Assembly (NCBI GenBank): GCA_965204915.1
Contig: OZ242023.1
Location: 1,364,001 to 1,428,000, forward strand
Source of the DNA: HK1 sp965204915
Lineage (GTDB): Bacteria; Pseudomonadota; Gammaproteobacteria; HK1
Direction of reading: 5' to 3'
Length of the DNA: 64,000 nucleotides
Positions within the stretch are counted from its first letter, which is position 1. Every line of letters begins with the position of its first letter. The translations under genes and the position numbers were made by a program. Positions 8,799-17,786 of the stretch are shown here, one piece after another. The notes under the pieces were generated by a model that was given only the letters and a program-made list of their open reading frames with translations, was not told where the DNA came from and did no database searches.

Positions 8799-10066
8799 CG
8801 GTTCTCGTCGTCCTCATCCTCATGGGGGCGCCGGTCGGCTTCACGCTGATCCTGCTGCCGACCGTCTACATCCTGGTCACGGACGCGGCGCCTCTCATCC
8901 TGATCCCGGGACAGATGTTCAGCGCCATCGACTTCGTGCCGCTGACCGCGATTCCGTTCTTCATGCTGACCGGCGAGCTGATGACCAGTGCGACGATCAC
9001 CGATCGCCTCGTCAACCTCAGCCGGCAGATCATCGGCCGAATGCGCGGCAGCATGGCGCAGGCGAACGTGCTGGTCAGCATGTTCTTCGCGGGGATGAAC
9101 GGGTCCGTGGTAGCCGACGCGGCGACGGTCGGCTCCCTGACGATCCCGGCAATGAAGCGGGCCGGCTACCCGTCTGCGTTCTCCGCCGGCATCACCGCCG
9201 TCAGCTCGACCATCGGCGGCATCATCCCGCCGAGCATCATGATGATCGTGCTCGCCAATGCGAGCGAGATCTCGGTCGGGGCGCTGTTTGCCGGGGGGAT
9301 CATCCCCGGCATCATGGTTGGTGCGCTTCTGATGCTGATCAACCATTTCATCGCCCTGAAGAACAACTTCGAGCGGAGCGAGGAGCCGTTCAGCCTGCGG
9401 GCGGTCGCCGATGCGGGCGTCAAGGCCTCGTTTGCGCTCCTCATTCCCGTCGTGCTCGTCGGCGCGGTCGTCGGCGGGGTCGCCAGCGTCGTGGAGGCCG
9501 GCGCCCTGACCGCGGTCATCGCGCTGGTCGTCGGACTCTTCGTGTACCGCACCATCACCTGGGCCAACTGCAAGGGCGCGTTCGTGCGAGCGTTCAGGAA
9601 CAGCGCGACGGTCTTCATCATCATCGCGGCCGCGGGTCCCTTCAGTTGGCTGCTGACCTCGCTCGGCGCGATCAAGGAGCTGGAGGAGTGGCTCCTGGGC
9701 TACACCCACAATCCGCTCCTCTTCGCGCTCGTGCTCTGCATCTTCATCTATCTGCTCGGCATGGTGATGGACTCCGCCGCCAACATCATCGTGGTTGGCC
9801 CGGTGATCGTCGAAGTCATGGTCAAGGCCGGCTACCCGGACGTGCAGGCGGCGCTCGTCTGCGTCGTCGGATTTCTCATCGGGGCGGTGACGCCGCCCCT
9901 CGGCGTCGCCTACTTCACCGGTGCGGCGATCGCCAAGGCGCGGCTCGAGAGCGTCGCGATCGCAATGTTGCCCTACATCATCGCACTGTTTTTCCTGTTG
10001 TTCCTGCTGGTGGTGGTGCCCGACGTCACGATGTGGCTGCCGGGCCTCCTGGGCTTCACGGGTTAG
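8777..10066 (+). CDS. dctM: TRAP transporter large permease subunit, DctM family
   Basis: The 429-residue protein has about twelve hydrophobic helices and the DctM family pattern: LMGAPVGF near the start, IPFFMLTGELM, FAGMNGSVVADAATVGS, IGGIIPPSIMM and GAVTPPLGVAYF. It is the transport channel of a tripartite sodium-driven uptake system. Translation starts at a GTG inside the end of the DUF4340 gene; the ribosome-binding site is weak, so coupling is likely. The small permease gene follows after 90 bases, in the order M then Q (Q then M is commoner). The receptor gene dctP lies upstream of the inserted exporter cassette. Confidence 0.92.
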   Translation: MESILLLTVLVVLILMGAPVGFTLILLPTVYILVTDAAPLILIPGQMFSAIDFVPLTAIPFFMLTGELMTSATITDRLVNLSRQIIGRMRGSMAQANVLVSMFFAGMNGSVVADAATVGSLTIPAMKRAGYPSAFSAGITAVSSTIGGIIPPSIMMIVLANASEISVGALFAGGIIPGIMVGALLMLINHFIALKNNFERSEEPFSLRAVADAGVKASFALLIPVVLVGAVVGGVASVVEAGALTAVIALVVGLFVYRTITWANCKGAFVRAFRNSATVFIIIAAAGPFSWLLTSLGAIKELEEWLLGYTHNPLLFALVLCIFIYLLGMVMDSAANIIVVGPVIVEVMVKAGYPDVQAALVCVVGFLIGAVTPPLGVAYFTGAAIAKARLESVAIAMLPYIIALFFLLFLLVVVPDVTMWLPGLLGFTG

Positions 10067-10074
10067 TCTCTTAC

Positions 10075-10142
10075 CCGTGAAGTCTTCGACAAAACGACGA
10101 AGATTTTTCCGCCAACCCGCGTTTGGTTCCGGCTATGCCGGG
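10075..10142. repeat. 68-bp dispersed repeat, copy 1
   Basis: This intergenic block aligns without gaps to 51207-51274 with 53 of 68 positions identical. Its left half is a small hairpin (TCTTCG, loop, CGAAGA) followed here by five T residues, which looks like an intrinsic terminator. The right half ends in ATGCCGGG in both copies. Both copies directly follow transporter genes. Confidence 0.7.
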
Positions 10143-10156
10143 TTGGGAGGAGGCCC

Positions 10157-10735
10157 TTGAAGCCGATGATCGGATTTCTCGTCGCGCTGGACCTCCGGGT
10201 GCGGAAGCTCCTCGCCGCATTCTGCGTCTTCATGCTGTTCATGATGGTGGTCTTCACGGTCTATACCATCGTCATGCGCTACGTGTTCCACAACCCGCCC
10301 ATGTGGGGCGATCTGCTGACCAGCCTGAGCAACATCTGGTTCGTCTTCATCGCCCTTTCCCTCACGGTGCGCGACAAGGAGCAGATCGCGCTCAACCTGA
10401 TCTACTCCCGCCTGCCGGCCGCATTCGGCTTCGCCCTTCAGCAGCTTTGGACCGGGATCATCCTGTTGCTGGGCGTCGTGATCGCCGTCTACGGCTGGGA
10501 AGCGGTGTCCAGGATGGGGGGCAAGTACTGGGAAATGTGGTACTTCGCCTGGGAGGACGGCTGGTTCGTGTTCAAGCCCAACTACATGCCGAAGAAGTAC
10601 GCGATGATGATCCTGCCCCTTTCCGGCGCCCTGATCGTCCTCGCCGCCCTCGTCGCCATCATCGAGGACGTTGCGCGTTTCAGGCGTGGCACCTTCGTGG
10701 TCGCCGGCGGAGGCGCCGGAGACCAGGCATCATGA
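10157..10735 (+). CDS. dctQ: TRAP transporter small permease subunit, DctQ family
   Basis: The 192-residue protein has four membrane helices. The first is followed by VMRYVFHNPPMWGDLL, typical of the DctQ family, where the small subunit bridges receptor and channel. About 25 extra residues (around 125-150, WEMWYFAWEDGWFVFKPN) sit before the last helix. GGGAGGAGG lies just upstream of a TTG at 10157; the ATG at 10166 is a possible alternative start. It is the last gene of the TRAP group, and its TGA at 10733-10735 is followed by about 190 bases of unassigned DNA. Confidence 0.88.
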   Translation: MKPMIGFLVALDLRVRKLLAAFCVFMLFMMVVFTVYTIVMRYVFHNPPMWGDLLTSLSNIWFVFIALSLTVRDKEQIALNLIYSRLPAAFGFALQQLWTGIILLLGVVIAVYGWEAVSRMGGKYWEMWYFAWEDGWFVFKPNYMPKKYAMMILPLSGALIVLAALVAIIEDVARFRRGTFVVAGGGAGDQAS

Positions 10736-10923
10736 ATCGACCGAATGGAGTGGCAAAGATAGGCCAGGCGCAGAACAATTCAAGAAAGCCTTGGGCGACG
10801 CCTCAATGGCAGCGCGAACTGCCGGTGCGGTTCGTCGACACCAAGGGCTGCAAGGGCGGAGGTATCCCGGAAGCCTCGTCAGCAGAATCCGTGGGTGAGT
10901 TCCGGTTCGGACAGGTCGCCTGT
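10736..10923. other. Unassigned intergenic stretch before the msrQ 3' end
   Basis: This stretch separates dctQ from the convergent msrQ. Frames are short and I recognise no protein similarity, RNA gene or clear terminator. It joins directly to the msrQ-end sequence that is also duplicated at 987-1130. Confidence 0.4.
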
Positions 10924-11067
10924 CGGTCAGGCCGCCGGCGCCGCCGCGCGTCCCCCGGCGCTCTTCGAGCGCCGCGCCTGCATCCATTTCACGACGGGCG
11001 GGAGCCGCGCCGCGAGCAGGACGGCGAGGATGCCCGCGTAGACGAGCGGCTCGCGGAGGTCGGCCTT
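10924..11067. repeat. msrQ 3' end, source copy B of a 144-bp duplication
   Basis: This is the partner of 987-1130 (142 of 144 identical). It lies in the intact msrQ reading frame, so it is the likely donor of the duplicated segment. Confidence 0.9.
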
Positions 11068-11571
11068 CACCAGCCACAGGTAGTGCAGCACCCCGCAGAC
11101 CCCGGCCGCGTAGACGAGGCGATGCAGCCTGCGCCAGCGTAGCGGGCCGAGCCGGCGCACCATCGCGTTCGTCGACGTCGCGGCCAGGGGCACCAGCATC
11201 ACGAAGGCGGCGAAGCCCGCGGTGATGTACAGGCGGTCCGCGACGTCCTCGACCACGTAGGCGAGGTCGAGCGAGGCGTCGAGCACCGCGTAGGTCGCGA
11301 AGTGGAGCACCAGGTAGAAGAATGCGAACAGCCCGACCATGCGGCGCAGGCGGGTGAGCCACACCCATCCGGTGACGTGGCGGAGCGGGGTGATCGCCAG
11401 TGTCGCCAGCAGCAGGCGCAGGGTCCATTCACCCGTGGTGTGGGTGATGGCCTCGACCGGGTTCGCGCCGAGCCCGCCCGTGAACCCGGTGACGACCAGG
11501 GCCGTGAACGGGGCGAGGGCAGCGGCGAACAGGCCGGCCTTGATGACGGCGATCCGCCGCTCCCGGTTCAT
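10927..11571 (-). CDS. msrQ: MsrQ, haem-binding membrane subunit of the MsrPQ methionine sulfoxide reductase
   Basis: The 214-residue integral membrane protein has about six helices and the ferric-reductase-like core: GEWTLRLLLATLAITPLR, FFYLVLHFATY and RLHRLVYAAGVCGVLHYLW, whose histidines are the expected haem ligands. MsrQ passes electrons from the quinone pool to periplasmic MsrP, which repairs oxidised methionines in envelope proteins. It lies 41 bases downstream of msrP on the same strand, the normal operon order. Length and ending are usual for the family. Its last 47 codons have been copied to the end of the MocR gene. Confidence 0.93.
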   Translation of the reverse strand: MNRERRIAVIKAGLFAAALAPFTALVVTGFTGGLGANPVEAITHTTGEWTLRLLLATLAITPLRHVTGWVWLTRLRRMVGLFAFFYLVLHFATYAVLDASLDLAYVVEDVADRLYITAGFAAFVMLVPLAATSTNAMVRRLGPLRWRRLHRLVYAAGVCGVLHYLWLVKADLREPLVYAGILAVLLAARLPPVVKWMQARRSKSAGGRAAAPAA

Positions 11572-11612
11572 CCGATGCTGCCGCCCGGTGCGTATGGTGG
11601 TGGAGCCGCGGC

Positions 11613-12593
11613 TCAGTAGCTCGTCTTGAGGTCCATCCCCGCGTAGAGGCCCGCCACCTGGTCCGCGTAGCCGTTGAACATCAGCGTGTCGCGCTTGAAC
11701 AGATCGCCGATGCGCCGCTCGCGCCGCTGGCTCCAGCGGGGATGGGAGACCTCCGGGTTCACGTTCGAGTAGAACCCGTACTCGCGGGGGGCGGCCAGGT
11801 TCCAGCTCGTGGGGGGCTGCGCTTCCGTGAACTCGATGGCCGCGATCGACTTGATGCTCTTGAAGCCGTACTTCCAGGGGACCACGAGACGGATGGGGGC
11901 GCCGTTCTGGTTGGGCAGCACCTCGCCGTAGAGCCCGACGGTGAGGAGGGTCAGCGGGTGCATGGCCTCGTCGATGCGCAGCCCCTCGACGTAGGGCCAG
12001 TCGAGGATGGGCCGGGACTGGCCGCGCATCTCCTCGGGGCGGAACACCGTGCGGAACGCGACGTACTTCGCCTTCGAGGTCGGGGCGAAGCGCGGCAGCA
12101 CGTCCGCCAGGGGGATCCCCACCCAGGGAACCACCATCGACCACGCCTCCACGCAACGCAGCCGGTAGATGCGTTCCTCAAGGCGGTGGGGCTTCACGAC
12201 GTCCTCGTAGTCGTACTCGCCCGGTTTCCCGCACTCCCCGAGCACCTGGACCTTCCAGGGCTGCGGGGTGAAGTCTCCCGCGTAGCGCGCGGGATCGCGC
12301 TTGTCCGTCCCGAACTCGTAGAAGTTGTTGTAGCTCGTGATGTCGGAGTACGGGGTCAGCTCCTCATCGGCCCCGTAGGCGCCCTCGACGACGCCTTCGA
12401 GCTTCGGCCCCGTGGCGTCCGGGTCGGCGGCGAGGGCGGCGGCACCGCGCGGCCCGAGCAGGGAGAGGCCGCCGCCGAGGAACGCCGCGGTGGCGACGCC
12501 CGCAGTGTCCCGCATGAACCGCCGCCGGTCGCGGAAGACGGATGGGGGGGTGATCTCCGAGGGCCGGATGTCGCTGGGACGTTTGATCAGCAT
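11613..12593 (-). CDS. msrP: MsrP, periplasmic molybdopterin methionine sulfoxide reductase catalytic subunit
   Basis: The 326-residue protein has a Tat signal (RDRRRFMRDTAG followed by a hydrophobic stretch ending AAALAAD) and the MsrP/YedY core: ITSYNNFYEFGTDK, the molybdenum-coordinating cysteine in LRCVEAWSMVVPW, and GAPIRLVVPWKYGFKSIKSI. It reduces methionine sulfoxide in periplasmic proteins using electrons from MsrQ. Length and motifs are complete. It is the first gene of the msrPQ operon. The start gives a proper twin-arginine leader. Confidence 0.95.
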   Translation of the reverse strand: MLIKRPSDIRPSEITPPSVFRDRRRFMRDTAGVATAAFLGGGLSLLGPRGAAALAADPDATGPKLEGVVEGAYGADEELTPYSDITSYNNFYEFGTDKRDPARYAGDFTPQPWKVQVLGECGKPGEYDYEDVVKPHRLEERIYRLRCVEAWSMVVPWVGIPLADVLPRFAPTSKAKYVAFRTVFRPEEMRGQSRPILDWPYVEGLRIDEAMHPLTLLTVGLYGEVLPNQNGAPIRLVVPWKYGFKSIKSIAAIEFTEAQPPTSWNLAAPREYGFYSNVNPEVSHPRWSQRRERRIGDLFKRDTLMFNGYADQVAGLYAGMDLKTSY

Positions 12594-12812
12594 GGCACAT
12601 ACTCCGCAGTTCGAGGATCGTCTTGCCGGAAGAACGTCCTCCCGGCGCCGTCCGCACCGCCCTCCCGGCGCTACGATGGCTCCACGATCCGGGATTTTAC
12701 GATTCGGAGCCTTGCAGTGTGGAGGGTGGACGTCACGAAAAGTTCACGCGGCCATCGCGATTTCGGGCCTGCGCCGTCTTCCTGCCGCCACGGCCGGCGG
12801 GGGTTTCGACCC

Positions 12813-13136
12813 AATGAATATGGGTACGAATTCGAGGTCATCGTCACCAACAAACGAATGAACCCACGCAAGGTCGTTGCCTTCCATGAGGGCCGCGGCT
12901 CACAGGAGGGCGTCTTCGCCGAGTTCAAGACCCATTGCCAGATGGATTACGTACCGGTCAAGACCCGAGTCGGCAACCAACCGTACCTGTTCGCCGGCAT
13001 TCTTGCTCACAACCTGACTCGCGAGCTACAGATTCAACTCGACCCTCGCGTCCGGCGAGAACGACCGCCGGAGAGCCTGCCGCGGAACATGACGCAGGCC
13101 TGGTTGATCCGGGGGGGCGTCAAGACAGGTGAAGTA
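12813..13136 (+). pseudogene. IS1380-type transposase remnant (C-terminal part)
   Basis: The frame NEYGYEFEVIVTNK, then HEGRGSQEGVFAEFKTHC, DYVPVKTRVGNQPYLFAG and ILAHNLTRELQIQL matches the C-terminal third of IS1380-family DDE transposases, including the region with the last catalytic glutamate. The N-terminal two thirds are absent. After about 13060 the similarity becomes patchy with probable frameshifts (a relic of the LIQRAGRLTRP-like end). No terminal inverted repeats were found. It lies between msrP and the orphan RiPP precursor, so this interval has hosted mobile DNA. Confidence 0.7.
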
Positions 13137-13234
13137 AGGGTTGACACCCGATCGACGGCTCCCTACGTTGCCGATTGCCGTCGAACGCGGCGGCCGGCGA
13201 AGGAGCACACGATTTCCCGAAGAGGAGCGAGCCA

Positions 13235-13513
13235 ATGAAAACCCCGAAGGAAATGCGGATGAAGATCGTGGACAGGGCGACCGAGGATGCGGATTTCCGC
13301 GCCCGGCTGCTCCGCGATCCGAAGGGAGCGGTCGAGGAGGAGCTGAGCGTCGGCATTCCGGCGTCCATGTCGATCGAGGTTCACGAAGACAGCGGCACGA
13401 CTGCGCATCTCGTGCTTCCCCCCGACAGCAGGCTGAAAGAAGCCGATCTGCAGGCGGTCGTCGGCGGGTTCAGCAGCGCGCCGGATGAGCTGAAGGTCGA
13501 GAACTGGATATGA
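13235..13513 (+). CDS. NHLP (nitrile-hydratase-leader) family RiPP precursor, orphan
   Basis: The 92-residue protein opens with TPKEMRMKIVDRATEDADFR, the start of the alpha-subunit-like leader used by NHLP precursors. It continues with LLRDPKGAVEEELSVGIPAS, IEVHEDSGTTAHLVLPP and LKEADLQAVVGG. The double glycine at about 77-78 is the expected cleavage site for a C39-type transporter peptidase. The remaining core, FSSAPDELKVENWI, is only 14 residues with no cysteine, two serines and one tryptophan. GAGGAG precedes the ATG. No maturation enzyme or exporter gene is visible in this window, so it is either served in trans or a remnant. It starts about 100 bases after the IS1380 relic. Confidence 0.75.
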   Translation: MKTPKEMRMKIVDRATEDADFRARLLRDPKGAVEEELSVGIPASMSIEVHEDSGTTAHLVLPPDSRLKEADLQAVVGGFSSAPDELKVENWI

Positions 13514-13628
13514 CGCGCATGTTCCTCCCCGATGCGAGGAAATGGCTTGTTTCAGGGGGTTCGGGGAGGGATGGGGAGGCCCGCCTCCCGGAGGCGCCTC
13601 GAGGATGCCCGCCGATCCTGCCGGGACT

Positions 13629-16600
13629 CTAGCCGACCCACTTCCGGGCGTTCCTGAACATGCGCAGCCACGGGCTGTGCTCGCCCCAGGAGGGGGGATG
13701 CCAGGAGTGCTGCACGGTCCGGATGGTCCGCTCTGGATGCGGCATCATGATCGTCACGCGCCCGTCGGGGGTGGTGACGCCGGCCACGCCTGCCTCGGAG
13801 CCGTTCGGATTGGCGGGATAGCGTTCGGCCGGGCTGCCGTCCGACGCCACGTATCGCAGGCAGACGAGACCACCGCGGGTCGCGCGGTCGAGGGTGTCGC
13901 CGTCGAAGACCGCCCGGCCCTCCCCGTGTGCGACCACGGCAGGAAGCTCCCAGCCTTCCATCCCCTCGAGGAAGATCGACGGGGAGCCGGCGATCCGGGT
14001 CATGAGAAGGCGGGCCTCGAACTGCTCGGAGCGGTTGCGCGCGAAGCGGGGCCAGAGGGCCGCGCCCGGGATGAGGTCGCGCAGGCGCGTGAGCATCTGG
14101 CAGCCGTTGCACACCCCGAGGGTGAACGTATCGTCGCGCCGGAAGAACGCCTCGAACCCGTCGCGGCAGCGGGGGTTGAAGCGAATGGAGTACGCCCAGC
14201 CCCCGCCGGCGCCGAGCACGTCGCCGAACGAGAAGCCGCCGCAGGCGGCGAGGCCGGTGAATTCGCCGAGCGAGGCGCGTCCGCTCGCGAGATCGCTCAT
14301 GTGCACGTCGAAGGCGTCGAAGCCCCCCGCATCGAAGGCGGCGGCCATCTCGACGTGTCCGTTCACGCCCTGCTCGCGGAGGATCGCGACCCTGGGCCGG
14401 GCGCGCGCGACGAACGGAGCGCGGGAGCCCGCTCCGGCGCCGGCCTCGACGTCGAACGCCGCCTTGCACCACAGTCCCCGCTCGCCGGCATCGGCGATGC
14501 GCGCGCGCTCCTCGTCCGCGCATCGCGGATCGTCGCGCAGGCGCTGCATGCGGTACGAGGTCTCCGACCAGATCCGGTGCAGCCGGGTGCGGGACGCCTC
14601 GTACAGGATGCGCCCCTCCAACCGGAACCGGACCCTGTCGCCGGGCCGGACCCTGCCGATCCGGTGGACGCGGTGCGCGAGCGACGGCTCGGAGTCGAAG
14701 ATCGCGCGCACCGCGTCGAGGTCGGCGTCTCGGACCTGCACCACCGCGCCGGGCTCCTCGCAGAAGAGGGCGGCGATCGGGTCGGGGCCGAGGGATTCCA
14801 GATCGACGTCGAATCCCGCGCGGCCCGCGAACGCCATCTCCAGCACGCAGGCGGCGAGGCCGCCGTCGGAGCGGTCGTGGTAGGCCAGCACCCGTCCATC
14901 CCGCCGCGGGTGCGCCGTCCCGGTCGGCGGGTGCGACGTATCGGGCCGCGGGTCCGGTCCGTCGGTCGGCGGGTTCGGCGTATCGGATTGCGGGTGCGAC
15001 GTACCGTGCCGCAGGCGCGACAGCGCCCGGAACAGGGCCGGTAGCGCCTCGGGCCGGTCGAGGTCGGGCGGATCGGCGCCGAGGCGTTCGTGGGAGAGCG
15101 CGAGCGCGGAGCCGCCGAGGCGGTTGGCGCCGTCTCCGAGATCGACCAGCAGCAGCGACGATGCGCCGGCGTCGGTGCGCAGCATCGGGACGAGGCTCCG
15201 GCGCACGTCCTCGACCGGCGCGAATGCGGAGACGACGAGCGAGAGCGGCGAGACGACCTTGCGGGGACCGGCGCCGTCGCGCCAGGTGGTGGTCATGGAC
15301 AGAGAGTCCTTCCCCACCGGGATCGAGATGCCCAGCGCGGGGCAGAGCTCCATCGCCACCGCCTCCACCGCATCGAAGAGGCCGGCGTCCTCGCCCGGCT
15401 CCCCGCAGGCGGCCATCCAGTTGGCCGACAGCGCCACCCGATCGATGCCCGCCACGTCCGCCGCGGCGACGTTCGTGAGCGCTTCGGCCACCGCCATCCG
15501 GGCCGCGGCCCGCGCGTCGAGCAGCGCCAGCGGCGCGCGCTCCCCCATCGCCACCGCCTCCCCGGTGAAGCCGCGGAAGCCGCTCGACGTGACCGCGCAG
15601 TCGGCCACCGGCACCTGCCACGGCCCCACCATCTGGTCGCGGGCCACGAGCCCGCCGACGCTGCGGTCGCCGATGGTGACGAGGAAGGACTTGTCCGCCA
15701 CCGCCGGCATCCGCAGCACCCGTTCCAGGGCCGGGCCGATCTCGATTCCCCGCGTGTCGAACGCCTTGCGCATGGAACGGCCCCGCTCCCCGTCCACCGG
15801 CGGATTGGCCGGGGGCGCCGGCGATTCCGCGGACGCGGGATCGGGGGGCGGCCACGGAGCGGTCGCACGGGCGGCATCGCGATGCATCCGCGGGAGGTCG
15901 CCGAGCAGGACGGACATCGGCATGGAGACGGGGAACGAATCGAACTCGGCGTCGTACACCTGGAGGAGCCGGCTTCGCGTCGCTTCCCCCACGTCCGCCC
16001 ACGGACAGCGCTCGCGCTCGCACAGCGCGGCGAAGTCGGCGATCCGGCCCGGGTCGATGGCCAGGACGTAGCGCTCCTGGGATTCGTTGCACCAGATCTC
16101 CAGTGGCGACATCGTGGGGTCGTCGCAGGGGATGGCGCGCAGCTCGATCCGTCCGCCGCATCCGGCGCCGTCGAGCAGCTCGGGCAGGGCGTTGGACAGC
16201 CCCCCGGCGCCGACGTCGTGGATGGAGAGGATCGGGTTGTCCGGGCCGAGCTGCCAGCAGCGGTCGATGACCTCCTGGCAGCGGCGCTGCATCTCGGGGT
16301 TCCCGCGCTGCACGGAGGCGAAGTCCAGCGCCTCGTCACCGCTCCCCGACGGGCTCGAGGATGCGGCGCCGCCGCCGAGGCCGATGAGCATCGCCGGGCC
16401 GCCGAGCACGAGGAGGCGGGCGCCCGGCGCGAAGGCGGTCTTCCGGATCTGGTCGGCGCGGATGTTGCCGACCCCGCCCGCGATCATGACGGGCTTGTGG
16501 TAGCCGTATACCCTCGCGCGTGCACCGTCCCCGGCGCCGGGCGCCTCCTCCGCGCCGACCCTCGCGCCGTCGATCTCCAGGGTCCGGAAGTATCCACCAA

Positions 16601-17786
16601 GGGCAGGGCGCCCGAACTCGTTGTTGAACGCGGCGGCGCCGATCGGGCCTTCGAGCATGATCTCCAGCGCAGAAGCGACGTGGCCCGGTCTGCGGTGCTC
16701 GCCCTCCCAGGGCTGGACGAAGCCCGGGACGTGCAGGTTCGAGACCGAGAACCCGGTGATGCCGGCCTTGCCGCGGGCTCCGCGGCCCGTCGCCGCCTCG
16801 TCGCGGATCTCGCCGCCCGCGCCGGTCGCGGCGCCCGGAAAGGGGGAGATCGCGGTCGGGTGGTTGTGGGTCTCCACCTTCATCAGGATCTCGATGCGCC
16901 CCGGCTCGGCAGAGTAGCGCCCCGTGCGCGGGTCCGGGACGAACCAGCTCGCCTCGTGCCCGCGCATGACCGCTGCGTTGTCACGATATGCGGACAACAC
17001 CTCGCCCGGATTGCACGCCTGCGTGTGCCGAATCATCTCGAACAGGGAGCGCTCCTGCCTTGCGCCGTCGATCGTCCAGGCCGCGTTGAAGATCTTGTGG
17101 CGGCAGTGCTCGGAGTTCACCTGCGCGAACATCATCAGCTCCGCATCGGTCGGGTCCCGGCCGAGCTCGCGGAGCCGGTCTCGCAGGTAGTCGATCTCCG
17201 CGGAGGTCAAGGCAAGGCCGAGGGAGGTGTTCGCCTCTTCCAGGACGCCGCGCGGGTCGGCGCCGAGTGGGATCGTCGAGTGGGAAGGAGGCGTTCCGTC
17301 GAGGAAGATCGCTTTCAGCCCGGCTCCCGGGCCGGCGTCGTTCGAGAAGAATGCACCGGCCGGAAACGCGCACTGGGTCATGCGGTCGTGGAGCAGGCCC
17401 GAGCCGGCGAGCGATCGCCGGATCTTGCAGGGGTCGCCGCCGGAATGGGCGATCGACCACGCCACGCCGCGCTCGATGCGCGACACGCTCTCGAGGCCGC
17501 AGTGGCGGGCGATGTCGGTGGCCTTGCTCGACCACGGCGAGATCGTTCCCGGACGCGGCGCCACGACGATCGTGCCGGCCAGCATCGCGTGCGCCTGGTC
17601 GTCCGGGATCGGCGAAGCGTCGAGGAGCCGTTCGAGCCGCTCGACGATCCACTCGGAGACGTCGCCGGCGTCGGCGAAGTAGATCCAACGTCCGTCGAGA
17701 CCGGTGACCGCGGGCTCGCGCGCACGCACTCGCTCCAGGAGGCGCTCGCGGCGAAATGCCGGCAAGGCGGGTTTTCCCCGGAGCAT
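13629..17786 (-). CDS. purL: Phosphoribosylformylglycinamidine synthase, long single-chain form
   Basis: This enzyme of about 1,385 residues catalyses the fourth step of purine synthesis (FGAR + Gln + ATP to FGAM). Visible elements run from LRGKPALPAFRRERLLERV through QVNSEHCRHKIFNAAW, ETHNHPTAISPFPGAATGAG and DVGAGGLSNALPELL. The class I glutaminase end has VCNGCQML (catalytic Cys) and PHPERTIR. The ATG at 17786 matches the usual family beginning; an in-frame ATG at 17828 would add 14 residues, and neither has a clear ribosome-binding site. It is about 90 residues longer than the E. coli enzyme. Part of the excess is a proline-rich run of five degenerate heptapeptides just before LAYHDRSDGG. 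Confidence 0.95.
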   Translation of the reverse strand: MLRGKPALPAFRRERLLERVRAREPAVTGLDGRWIYFADAGDVSEWIVERLERLLDASPIPDDQAHAMLAGTIVVAPRPGTISPWSSKATDIARHCGLESVSRIERGVAWSIAHSGGDPCKIRRSLAGSGLLHDRMTQCAFPAGAFFSNDAGPGAGLKAIFLDGTPPSHSTIPLGADPRGVLEEANTSLGLALTSAEIDYLRDRLRELGRDPTDAELMMFAQVNSEHCRHKIFNAAWTIDGARQERSLFEMIRHTQACNPGEVLSAYRDNAAVMRGHEASWFVPDPRTGRYSAEPGRIEILMKVETHNHPTAISPFPGAATGAGGEIRDEAATGRGARGKAGITGFSVSNLHVPGFVQPWEGEHRRPGHVASALEIMLEGPIGAAAFNNEFGRPALGGYFRTLEIDGARVGAEEAPGAGDGARARVYGYHKPVMIAGGVGNIRADQIRKTAFAPGARLLVLGGPAMLIGLGGGAASSSPSGSGDEALDFASVQRGNPEMQRRCQEVIDRCWQLGPDNPILSIHDVGAGGLSNALPELLDGAGCGGRIELRAIPCDDPTMSPLEIWCNESQERYVLAIDPGRIADFAALCERERCPWADVGEATRSRLLQVYDAEFDSFPVSMPMSVLLGDLPRMHRDAARATAPWPPPDPASAESPAPPANPPVDGERGRSMRKAFDTRGIEIGPALERVLRMPAVADKSFLVTIGDRSVGGLVARDQMVGPWQVPVADCAVTSSGFRGFTGEAVAMGERAPLALLDARAAARMAVAEALTNVAAADVAGIDRVALSANWMAACGEPGEDAGLFDAVEAVAMELCPALGISIPVGKDSLSMTTTWRDGAGPRKVVSPLSLVVSAFAPVEDVRRSLVPMLRTDAGASSLLLVDLGDGANRLGGSALALSHERLGADPPDLDRPEALPALFRALSRLRHGTSHPQSDTPNPPTDGPDPRPDTSHPPTGTAHPRRDGRVLAYHDRSDGGLAACVLEMAFAGRAGFDVDLESLGPDPIAALFCEEPGAVVQVRDADLDAVRAIFDSEPSLAHRVHRIGRVRPGDRVRFRLEGRILYEASRTRLHRIWSETSYRMQRLRDDPRCADEERARIADAGERGLWCKAAFDVEAGAGAGSRAPFVARARPRVAILREQGVNGHVEMAAAFDAGGFDAFDVHMSDLASGRASLGEFTGLAACGGFSFGDVLGAGGGWAYSIRFNPRCRDGFEAFFRRDDTFTLGVCNGCQMLTRLRDLIPGAALWPRFARNRSEQFEARLLMTRIAGSPSIFLEGMEGWELPAVVAHGEGRAVFDGDTLDRATRGGLVCLRYVASDGSPAERYPANPNGSEAGVAGVTTPDGRVTIMMPHPERTIRTVQHSWHPPSWGEHSPWLRMFRNARKWVG
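14903..15007. repeat. Five degenerate 21-bp repeats inside purL
   Basis: About five units of 21 bases, reading on the purL strand as heptapeptides such as TSHPQSD, TPNPPTD, GPDPRPD, TSHPPTG and TAHPRRD. They keep the reading frame and form a proline-rich linker just before the conserved LAYHDRSDGG block. Confidence 0.75.

Noticed and set aside
10088..10110. Certain transcription terminator inside the TRAP operon
   Set aside because: Stem and T-run fit, but it belongs to a dispersed repeat and dctQ needs expression; left as part of the repeat.
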